DNA of 64,000 nt, taken from Schizochytrium sp. TIO01. Its lineage: Eukaryota > Sar > Bigyra > Thraustochytrida > Thraustochytriidae. The position numbers and the translations under genes are program-made. Of this stretch, positions 29,766 through 39,277 are shown piece after piece (the first letter of the stretch is position 1; each line of letters opens with the position of its first letter). The stretch covers positions 7,125,261 through 7,189,260 of the forward strand of contig SMSO01000031.1 of the NCBI GenBank assembly GCA_004764695.1, written 5' to 3'. Below the pieces are notes generated by a model that saw nothing but the letters and a program-made list of their open reading frames with translations, had not been told where the DNA came from and searched no databases.

Positions 29766-32700
29766 TGAGCAATCAAAATATACTACAAAATAAACAATCA
29801 AATAAAGGAAAAGAGTGTTCCTTCTCACTCAAACAAACACTGACAGCGCCAATCTAGCTAGGAGTACCTAGGCACCCACTAGGCCTTATGGATGGGAGAA
29901 AATGCGCTCAGTTCTGTAGGACCCACGTAGGCCCTTACTATGGCTTCTTCCGCTTTGAAGGTCCTCTTGTTTGCAAACAAACAGTTGCAAGCAAGTGTCT
30001 GCTAATGGTGGTGCCATTCTCATCACAGCTTGCAATTCTTTGATTTCAAGACCATCGGCCACTCACTGCTGATGATGATGAGCATCACCATCGTCATGTC
30101 ATGTCATGTATCGCAGCGATCGTGGTGGGATCCACGATGGGCGGAAGAGGGAAGGAGCTACCTGAGTTTCCACCAGTGAGCACTTCTTCTGTCTCTTATT
30201 CACACTGTATACAAAACTCTGTTATGCATGTCAATGTCAATGGATATTGCGGTAGAAAGAGTAGAGCATTATTGTATCAAAGAGTGCAACAACAGAAGCT
30301 TCTACTTCGTGAGAATAAGCCGCAACTGGCAGTTTGCTAATACTGCTGTAGTTGCAGTGCTTTCTACCCATTGATTTTGATTTGCGAAATGCAATACACA
30401 CATTGATTGGGCAGGTGGCCAACTGGACAGCTGATTCCTGGCTCTTAGCTCTTACCCAGAAATCGAAACCACTGCCTGGGAGCCGACCTTCTCAGCCATT
30501 CATTACAAGCTTGGATTCGTGACAGCTTTTCGCGATGGGGTGATCGAATAAGTCTCAAAAGGACCTAATCATGTCTCGAAAACAGTGCCCAGAGGGGAAT
30601 GGGGACAGGCCCCCTAATTCTCCTCTGCCGCGCCCTTTCTCTTTCCTTGGCTTCTTGAACGTGCAAAGGTCCAAACTCTTAGGGTAAATGGTAGATAATC
30701 TCTCACTTCGATATGCTTTATTATTTCTTTCTTTCTTTGTTTCTTTCTTTCAAGTTCTTCCGAGTCCCTTCTCTTTGAGCAGGTTGAAAAAAATGAACCA
30801 TCAATCAAGAAATTGAGAATCAATTGAAGATGGAATGTCAGACTCGCCCGAAACTCGCCAAAAGAGCAAGGCCTGCACAGCCTACCCACGAACCCGATGA
30901 TCAACTTATCCACCAATTGGATGCTCGCTGCCGCTTTAAAAGCGAGAGCTTCGTGTTCTTGGTTCCTGGTTCTTAGTTCTTCTTTTCCTTCGTCTTTGTC
31001 TCCCTATATCTTGAACAAAGGTTAAATCATCGGGTGTGGCCTTTACGACGACGAGAGCCATCGTGACTTTGATCTGGGGACTCGGATAGTATCAGCAACA
31101 GCAACAGCGAAGTCTCCAAGTTTCTTTCAGCTTTCGTGGATGAGGTCTCAGCCGTTGTTAGGATTATTACGATCGTTATTGCGATTCCTCGATCTCGTCA
31201 GTGGCCTCTGCAGGCGAGTTGGCAGTCAGTCAGTCCACTGAGTGCCTGCTGTCAATTGGCGATTTTCATGCGCCCTCATTCGAAACAGATCAGTATCGCA
31301 CGTGCACAGTAGGTATGTAAGTAGGTAGGCAGGTACCTGGATACATCATGAGTATCGTGGAGCCGTGAACATGACGGCATCGATCAGGACTTGGACAACG
31401 AGAGCCTTAAAGATGCCAGAACTAAGTTGGTAGGTAGGTGCCTCCAAGGTAGTAGCCACTAGGTAGGTAGGTGCCTGCCTATACCTTCCCCAATTCAAGA
31501 CCATCACGAGCGCTTGTTTTTGACTGACTCTCACGTGGGCGCGCGAAGTCTTCGGGAACTTTTCTGAGCGCTACTATCCGATCATAGATGGAGTTGGCGA
31601 CGAATGAGTGTGGATTGCGGACCTTGAACTTGTATTGCAATCAGCAACGCAGTGACGACAAGCGGGCTATAGTAGAAAATGCCAACACGTGCCGAGTTTT
31701 AAAGCTCTATATAACATAGGATTGCTACACGCGGCACGTGAAACACGTGCTTGGTCAATCGCCCTACAGGGGGCAACTTCGACCACGTCATTTGTGCACT
31801 CCCTCGCCGACACTTGAAGCACTTGGCAGATGACGTGGGGGGTGCAGTCCTGTCATCAGTCGCGCGAACGCAGTTCTCGTATTCTGACAGAGCAGCCACG
31901 TCCATGCTCGAAGCAAAAACGTCAAACCGTCGCAGCAATATTCGGTATCATAACCAACGGCATCTTCAGCCTAGGAACTAGAGTTACAAAGGATTAGCAC
32001 AGTTATCTATATATAGTCATCAACAGATGGAAGAGCCGTCCAAGGTGAAGATCGTGCTAGCTAGACATGCATGGACGATGATGCCCATAACTTGAAGCAG
32101 TCTAGCTAGAGAGATTCCAAAGATGGCTGTTGCCTCACCATAACGGATGCAGTAACAACTCACGAGTGACGTTCAATAGGCTGCCTGCCCCCTGAGGCAT
32201 GGTAGGGGCAAGTTGGAGAGTTGCGGCGGCCGCAGAAGTGTCGGCCCACTCAGTCATCAAGCAGTCAGGGAGGCGGCCTGGAGTAATCGAGCGACTCTGG
32301 AAGAGGGGTTTCCTAATATCATGAATCAAGGTGTGCGATTGGAAATCAATTACTGGCTGCCTCTGACTCTTGGTCGGTATTATTTGGTTTAAGGCTGTGC
32401 AATCACACTACAACGTTACGGATTATTGCCATGAAAGCCCATGAAGCTTGATTTCTGCGATGCGATTGAGTTTTTCTGCGATGCAAAAGTTGGTTAGCAC
32501 GCGGAATCTTCTTATCTTTTTCTTCAACTTTTAACACACTACAAGGCTTCACTCTTTTTTTTAATAATCCCTTTGTTTCTCTGTTTTTCTCCTATGATTT
32601 GAGGATGACATTTGAGAATTGAATGAGCAATCCCAATCCTTCTTTTGGCCTACGTTAGCGGTGCGCAATGCCTACGAATAACACAAAGAAAAAGGTGATA

Positions 32701-33264
32701 CACATGAAGTTGAGCTTGTGCCTCGATTTAAGGTTGCCAGAGCATGTTTTTTGATATCCTTCTTGTTTAAGCTAAACTAAGAGGTATGTGTATTCAAGTT
32801 ATTTACAACGGCAGCCGCCAACACTATCTCTTCTATTATTTTTTTGGTTTGAATAATACTACTCAAGCCTAAAGATTATGAATGATTACCTCTTACTAGT
32901 CTTCGAGATTATGTATACCTGAGTACTTGGTTGCTTCGAGTTGAACGTACACAATCACTGGTGGTCGCAAATTCTAGATTCTTCAATCTGAAATGCACTT
33001 CATTTTGATCGCCGTTCTGTTCAATCTATATTTTAGGAAGTTACATTTATTGCCCTTGACTGCTTGCTTCAAATAGCAAGAAGGCCAACAGAATGTTACC
33101 ACCTCAGCATTCCCGACATACCTGAATTTTGACAGCGTCATAAGAAAATATCGAGCAGACTTGTCTTGATTCTGGCTTTCTTTGATGTTCAATTGTAAGT
33201 CTGCAATCTTGCAAAACCATACAGGGAAGCAAAAGTAAATTAGAGAAAAAAAACTATTATGTCA

Positions 33265-35550
33265 CTATTCATTTTCGTCTTCAGAAGAAGAGAAAGTCAA
33301 CGCAGAGCATGATGTTGATGGACGCGGTAAAGCAGTGACAAATGATAGCATAGTATCTTCATTAGAAATGTGTCCTTCCTGCTGATGCTGCTGTTGATGC
33401 TGCTGTTGATGTTGATGCTGTTGATGCTGTTGTGGTTGTTGCTGCCGTTGATGCTGTTGTGGTTGTTGATGCTGTTGATGCTGTTGTGGTTGTTGCTGTT
33501 GTTGACGATGACGATGAAGAAGATGATGATGATGATACGACTCTTCATCAGATATTTGCCCTATCCAAGACTCTGTTTTTTCTTGTTGTTCTGCATCAAC
33601 AAGTTGCGGATATTTCTGTGACGCCATGACCTCCTCTTGCTCAGCAGAACGATAGTGTAGCGTGAGTTGATGAATGGTTTCATCTCGATCATGCAGCTCA
33701 GTTCGCAGGTCTGAGATAACATTTTCTAGGAGCCTAGCCTGACGCAGGGCTGCTAGAGCTCGTTCGGCAGTCTTTTCAGCACGTTCTCTATCTTCACGGA
33801 GAACATTGTTTGCTTCACAGAGCCTTGTTACCTGCCGTTGTAATGATAGGGAGTCTGTATCCTCGCTTCTTTGATGCCTTTTGGCCATTTGCTCCCGCAA
33901 ATCACGGATCTCTAATACTGCTTCTTGCCGAAGTGCTTCAGTGCGCGAAAGCTTAGCCCTAGCGTCATTTAGCTGCTCCGTGAGCTCCACACGAACTGCA
34001 TCTGCTTCTGCTCGAGCGCCGGCAATGGAATCCTCCGCTTGAAAGGCACGGTTCTCTGCATGCTTGAGTTTCGCACGCAGGCTTCCCGCTGTGTGGCGCA
34101 GGACATCTTCATTATCTACGATCATTTTCTCTTTGTCGCGAAGGGCAGAATCTTTGACCTGGATTTGCCGCTTGATTAATTCAGTATCAAGTTTAGCCTG
34201 ATGCCAAGCCTCCCGCATCGCCGCGTGTGCCTCGCGCTCTGCCTCTAGGTTCAAACTTAACTCCCGTGTTTGCTCGCGCAAGGCACGAGCGGCTTCGTGT
34301 GCATCGGTTTCTAATTTTGCCATTAACTCGTCTTTGTCTTTACGTAACTGCACCACCTCATCCTCAAGAATTCGTCGCATGCGATCTGAGTCTTCTAAAA
34401 GAGATTGACTACGACTAAACTGCAGTTTCATGTGTTCCGCACGCGCCCGTGTGTCGTCTAGCTTATCTTGTAAAAGTCGGCATCTTTTCCCCAGATGCTC
34501 TTCCCGTTCTTTGCGTGTTTCTAAGCCTCTGATGGTCATACCAAACTTACGATTACGTGCTTCAAGAGCTCGGATTTCACGGAGTAGTCCCTCTCGCTCC
34601 GCTTCGAAGCACTTTTGTACTGCTTTGGTGGCTCGTCCTAGGTTCATGCGACTAAGATGAGATTCTTTTCGATGTTGTGCCCCAGTGGGCGTCTCAGCAT
34701 GGCGGCGAAGTTGTGACCCCCACATCGCTGAGAACCTTGCTGCCACCATTTGGAGCTCCATGCTTACATCTAAACTTCTTCGTAGCAAGCCATGCACGTC
34801 TTGCTCAGCAACGTCAGGGTGCTCGGTTTGCTCGCTCATAAGAGACTTTGAGAGCTCTGCGCATGCCTGAACACGTCCCAGGATTTCTTCAAGCTCTTCG
34901 TCAAGTTCGTGCTGTTCCTCCTGACCTAAATTATCAGTGGTAGTCACAAGCTGTGTTGTTATTTGCTTGGTTTGGCGTGCTTTGTGCTCCTCTCCGCGTG
35001 CGGAGCCTAGACTTGACCTACTTAATTTACCTGGTGAGGAGTACATTGCTGTAGATTTGACTTCAACATTAGACCTTGTATCTTCCTCAATCTCATGAGT
35101 AATGCTAGAGTCTCGTGTGACCGAGTTCTCTTGTCTTGCCATTCTGAGCGCTGTTGGGCTTTGTAAGGCCTCATCACGACTATAATCTGAGCGTTTTTCA
35201 AAATTGTCATGACCCAAGTTCTCTCGCAAAATCTCATCGACAACCTGGCTAAAGGGCTCTCCATTGGCATAATCTGTGTCACCATTCACTTCCAAGCTAC
35301 GCGGCAATCCTCCATTAAAACCAGATTTACCTCTCATCGCTGTGTCCAAGTTCCTTTCGGCCCTGGCGCTTCCATTGTGGCTTTTGTCACTCCTAGAGAC
35401 CGCCAGCTCCTCGACCTCGCGGAAGCCATCTGCATTCCAGAACTCGCTATGGTTCCCTCTACTAGCCTCTGCTGAAGACCCTCCACGAACCCCAGAAAAT
35501 ATTTTAGGGTCTCTTTCAGTACCTTGCTCGTACGGATCGCCGGGCTCCAT
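33265..35550 (-). CDS. Long coiled-coil protein with His/Gln-rich C-terminus
   Basis: 761 residues from the first ATG in frame (MEPGDPYEQ); not assigned to a family. Residues 1-220 are polar and probably disordered. From about 300 to 650 the sequence is almost continuous coiled coil, rich in Glu, Arg, Leu and Ala heptads (REIRALEARNRKFG, LRKDKDELMAKLETD, LREDRERAEKTAERAL). A His cluster and a Gln/His tract built on CAA/CAG/CAC codons occupy about 675-725, and the protein ends in an acidic Ser-rich tail (SSSEDENE). The architecture recalls centrosomal, basal-body or myosin-tail-like structural proteins, but no motif proves it. It is divergent from the Pumilio gene and is the only second consecutive - strand gene in the window. 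Confidence 0.8.
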   Translation of the reverse strand: MEPGDPYEQGTERDPKIFSGVRGGSSAEASRGNHSEFWNADGFREVEELAVSRSDKSHNGSARAERNLDTAMRGKSGFNGGLPRSLEVNGDTDYANGEPFSQVVDEILRENLGHDNFEKRSDYSRDEALQSPTALRMARQENSVTRDSSITHEIEEDTRSNVEVKSTAMYSSPGKLSRSSLGSARGEEHKARQTKQITTQLVTTTDNLGQEEQHELDEELEEILGRVQACAELSKSLMSEQTEHPDVAEQDVHGLLRRSLDVSMELQMVAARFSAMWGSQLRRHAETPTGAQHRKESHLSRMNLGRATKAVQKCFEAEREGLLREIRALEARNRKFGMTIRGLETRKEREEHLGKRCRLLQDKLDDTRARAEHMKLQFSRSQSLLEDSDRMRRILEDEVVQLRKDKDELMAKLETDAHEAARALREQTRELSLNLEAEREAHAAMREAWHQAKLDTELIKRQIQVKDSALRDKEKMIVDNEDVLRHTAGSLRAKLKHAENRAFQAEDSIAGARAEADAVRVELTEQLNDARAKLSRTEALRQEAVLEIRDLREQMAKRHQRSEDTDSLSLQRQVTRLCEANNVLREDRERAEKTAERALAALRQARLLENVISDLRTELHDRDETIHQLTLHYRSAEQEEVMASQKYPQLVDAEQQEKTESWIGQISDEESYHHHHLLHRHRQQQQQPQQHQQHQQPQQHQRQQQPQQHQQHQHQQQHQQQHQQEGHISNEDTMLSFVTALPRPSTSCSALTFSSSEDENE

Positions 35551-36065
35551 GGCGCTCCCGAGCACGACGAAGGCGCTCTGCTCATGGACTTTCTTCCTTC
35601 CTCCTTGTACCGTGCAATGCAATATGCAATACGAGAGTCCCAGTAACTGTTAGATAAACTGTACATAGTTCTCGCAAAGCCGTTCTATTTGTTCGGTTTT
35701 CCACATGTAACTCAGGTCCCTGGTGTCAGTCGGTCTCGAGCAACGCCTTCAACAACAGCAACTACAACGACCCCATAATGTGGGGCAATAAAGAAACAAG
35801 TCAAACCTCGAAATTCGAAGCTACGGAACGACAATACTCTTCAAGATTCTGAAACCACCCGATGTGCGCATTCCTGAATTGGCCCGTAGACACCATCTTG
35901 AGCTGCACTTTTGTGTTTCAAGTGTTCTCGCTATTAATCCTTCTCCTGCCTGTTAGCACTTTTGCCAAAGGCCTACTGTCCCCCAAGCACATATGTATGT
36001 ATTTATTAGTTTATTTATTTATTTTTAATAAGGGGAAAAAGTCAATTGCGAAACCGCCAACATTA

Positions 36066-36152
36066 GGCCTTTTGTTTTGTAATCAAAAGAGGCCCAAAAT
36101 ACCACTAAGCACCTTAAATGTTCTGGGCCCCTCGAGAAGGATATTTAAGGTG
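36066..36152. repeat. Pair of adjacent hairpins, second with CACCTTAAAT arms
   Basis: First hairpin: GGCCTTTTG (36066-36074) pairs with CAAAAGAGGCC (36084-36094) with a one-base bulge. Second: CACCTTAAAT (36110-36119) and ATTTAAGGTG (36143-36152) are perfect inverted repeats. The CACCTTAA arm is shared with the hairpin at 28744-28789. Confidence 0.6.
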
Positions 36153-36507
36153 GATAAGCCCGCATGCTCGCCATTCGTCTCGCCTAGCAGTACCATAGTG
36201 ACAGCTACCTACTGCCTATGATGTGTTAGGTTTAATGGTACTTACTCTAGAGCTAGAAATTAAACTTCTGTGTGTTCTCTTAGACATTACTACTATTGCT
36301 TGACCTCGCCTGGTACTAGAAACCTGTACCCCAAAAAAATTTGATTCTTTTTTTCTTCTTGGTACCACTGGATGGTAGAAGAAAAAACAATTTCTTATCT
36401 TTTCTTTCTAAAGATTCAAACAAAACTATTAGAAAAAACTATGTTGAATCGTGAAAATGTCCTGGCGAGCCCGCTTTCTTGCACGGCATTTGCCCCTTTC
36501 TGTCTTC

Positions 36508-36519
36508 GAGAGGCCTCTC
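36508..36519. repeat. 12-bp perfect palindrome GAGAGGCCTCTC
   Basis: Perfect palindrome; the half-site GAGAGGCC also forms the arms of the inverted repeat at 1537-1580. Confidence 0.6.
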
Positions 36520-37420
36520 TCTTTCCGGGTAATTTCTGCTATGGGAACGTAACAGCCCTCTGGACAGCTGGCCATTCCCTCTCCGCCTCCAGGCACAGCC
36601 TTGGTCGCGAGCAAGTAGACGAAACAGCGGAAGCCCAAGAGACGCTCCATACCTACAGATGTATATATATGTATGTACGAGCAGGAAGCAGCGCAGCTCT
36701 TCTGAAAAGCCAGGAGCCTCAAAAACGCCACTGCTATCGTTAGCGCTAAGAGCTCCTATGGTCCGCCAACCTCTCAAAGTCAATCAATCGATCGATCAAT
36801 CAATCATTTTTAGTTAAGAGAGACAGGAATAAAGAAACCAGCTTTTTATTTTAACACTAGTTAAATAAATATTTACGTACGCACATATACGCTGTATGGT
36901 AAAATCCTACGATCCCTTTGTTTTCTTTCTTTCTTCTTTTAATTAAAACATAATTTTATATCATAGAACAAGCTACAATACAAAACTAAATACTAAATAG
37001 ATCAAAGAAAAGTAAAAAAGGCCACGATCATCGGCATCCTCACAAGGTCAAGGTAACGCAGGTAACAAAGGTAATACGGGGAATGGTAGAGGAAAACAAT
37101 GAATCAAAGGCCGCGCAGCGTTCCCTTTGTTCTCCGCACTCCGTTCATTGATTGGTTTCTCATCCTCTATGTGTCTATGTAGGAGATAGGTAAGCCCTCC
37201 TCTTTTAAAACTTTTAAATTCGTTAAAACAAGGTTGAACAACTTTGAGAAGAGAATTCGGGTATGTAACCTGTAGAACACCCCTTTGATTTGAAAACTGA
37301 TGGTTGAATGGAAGGAGAGAAAGAAGAAGAAAGAAGAAGAAAGAAGAAGAAGAAAGAAGGGACAGAAGCAGAGAGGGAAGCGAGAGAACCTGGTCCTCCT
37401 CAATTCTCCTCCTGCTCATC

Positions 37421-37450
37421 TATCTGTCTGTCTGTCTGTCTGTCTGTCTT

Positions 37451-37485
<35 letters not shown>

Positions 37486-37512
37486 TGTTTGTTTGTTTGT
37501 TTGTCTGTCTGA
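37421..37512. repeat. (CTGT)n with (GTTT)n, compound microsatellite
   Basis: About 17 CTGT units with one CTTT interruption, then four GTTT units, then CTGT again. Confidence 0.9.
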
Positions 37513-37615
37513 GCAACAGGAGAGGAAGGAGAGAGCGCCTCCCCTGCAGACGGTCTTTCCTTTCTGCCGGCTTTGCTGCGCTTTTCCTCTCGCTCCGCGC
37601 TCCTGCTTCTGAGGC

Positions 37616-37616
<1 letters not shown>

Positions 37617-37686
<70 letters not shown>

Positions 37687-37690
37687 TTCT
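37617..37690. repeat. (TTTC)n microsatellite
   Basis: About 17 perfect TTTC units. It generates Phe-Leu-Ser ORFs in several frames that are not genes. Confidence 0.92.
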
Positions 37691-38230
37691 TTGCCTTTGC
37701 CTTTAACTTTTTTTTTCCAATTCCTTCGAAGTGCCTCTACGTACTATTCTGCCTACTTACATAGTTAGTGAGTTAGTAAGTCTCTGAGTAAGTAAGTAAG
37801 TAAGTAAGTAGTAAGTAAGTAGTGAGTGAGTGAGTGAGTGAGTAAGTGCCTCAAACAATCATTTTGGATTAAGCGCGCACATTTGGGCGGGTAGGAGGGG
37901 CTATGGTTTGGTCTAGGAGGTAGGAATCCCGTAGCACTCAGATATCCTAAACACATTCAAATTCATTCGCTCAAATTCATCCAACCACTGCTAGCGGGGC
38001 GCCTATGAGTCCTAGGTGGGTGGCTACTAGCGCGGAAAGAAATAAAGAAGGCGGCCACTAGGAGCGATGATGGTAGATTAAAGGAAACTGTAGGAGTAGC
38101 GAGAAAAGAAGGAGGAAACAAATAAACAAACGAACGAATAAACAAAGAAAGGCGCTAAGGAGAGCCTATCGCTGACTAGGAGTGGATGGCTTATTTATTT
38201 GTTGTGGAGAGGAGAGAGAAATAAACTTAG

Positions 38231-38263
<33 letters not shown>

Positions 38264-38423
38264 TAAGCAGAGAGAAGAAGAAGAAGAAGAAGAATGAGGA
38301 GAGGGAGAAAGTACTTCTACAAAGAGCATCGTTGACCTCATGTTCATCCATTGTATGAGTCAATGAATGATCGAATGTGGTGCTGTTGGTTGATTGAGGG
38401 ATGAATTTGATGCCTTCTATTCC

Positions 38424-38520
38424 TCCATTCACTCGTTCATTCATTCTCATTCATTCTCATTCATTCATTCTCATTCATTCTCATTCATTCTCATTCATTC
38501 ATTAATTCATTCATTCATTC
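38424..38520. repeat. (ATTC)n with ATTCTC steps
   Basis: Imperfect ATTC array interrupted by a regular TCATTCTCAT variant. Confidence 0.85.
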
Positions 38521-38570
38521 CGAGTCTCTTATTTTAAAATAATGAAATCAATCATTCATTATGGATAAAT

Positions 38571-38613
38571 AAGGAAATAAATAAATAAATAAATAAATAA
38601 ATGAATAAATAAA
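38571..38613. repeat. (AAAT)n microsatellite
   Basis: About ten AAAT units, one with a G. Confidence 0.85.
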
Positions 38614-38657
38614 TCACTCGTTCATAATATTCATTGATAAGCTTTTATCACTATCAC

Positions 38658-38658
38658 T

Positions 38659-38695
<37 letters not shown>

Positions 38696-38711
38696 GCAAC
38701 AACAACAACAG
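38658..38711. repeat. (AAC)n trinucleotide repeat
   Basis: About 17 AAC units with ATC and AGC interruptions. Confidence 0.88.
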
Positions 38712-38733
38712 CGGCGGCAGAAGCGAGCAAGCA

Positions 38734-38757
38734 CCTCTCTGCCTGGCGAGAGAGGCC
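38734..38757. repeat. GC-rich inverted repeat, second copy
   Basis: CCTCTCT (38734-38740) and AGAGAGG (38749-38755) form a hairpin with an eight-base loop. The string at 38739-38757 matches 1563-1580 except for one inserted G. Confidence 0.55.
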
Positions 38758-39277
38758 AGGAGCTCTCCCTCAGCTGCGCAGACCTGGCACGCAGACAACC
38801 GCGCGGGAAGCTAGTCTTCTCAATAGTGGCGCCCTCGAGCGCTGCCACCTCCGCCTCTCGTCGCTTGAGACGAGCCCTGCGGCGCCCATCCATCCATTCC
38901 ACATCCATCCATACATACATCCACTCATCCATCCACTCCCGTTTGCTCATCCAACAAAGCACGTCTACTCAAGACCGAGTAGTCTTCAGCGGGGAGGCAA
39001 GCGCCAAACAGATATATTTAGCTGGGCTGGGCCAGCTCCACCAGCGTCGGTGGCTCGGCTCGGTTTGCCATATTTTCTCCAATAAACCGCTGCCGTCATC
39101 GAGGCAGAAGACATTTATTTGTCATCGCGAGATCTCTAGCTAGATTTCAAGAGCACAAATATTCTTCAAAACTGAATTGTGATTGTAACGCAAACCTCAA
39201 TTGGACATTGTTGTCGACCTGATTGCGGACCTTAATTCGGGCCTCTGTTTAGTCTTCAATCTCAATTTCCAGACACC

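Larger units (their letters stand above)
27791..33264. other. Long spacer with hairpins, simple repeats and one candidate micro-ORF
   Basis: About 5.5 kb with no confident protein gene. A GC-rich block (28200-28600) and repeats of GTAGGTAG type (31310-31480) stand out. ORFs in the GC-rich block lack protein-like pattern. Confidence 0.5.
35551..39277. other. Divergent spacer, microsatellite-dense
   Basis: No gene seen in 3.7 kb between the coiled-coil and Pumilio starts. CTGT, TTTC, ATTC, AAAT and AAC arrays are listed separately, together with two hairpins at 36066-36152 and palindromes at 36508 and 38734. Confidence 0.55.

Noticed and set aside
29528-29857. 109-codon + strand ORF overlapping the candidate micro-protein
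   Set aside because: Its second half is the AAATAAAC repeat (INKINKVNK), and the codon bias favours the opposite strand.
37304-37764. Several ORFs made of CLSV and FLSF repeats
   Set aside because: They are translations of CTGT and TTTC microsatellites.
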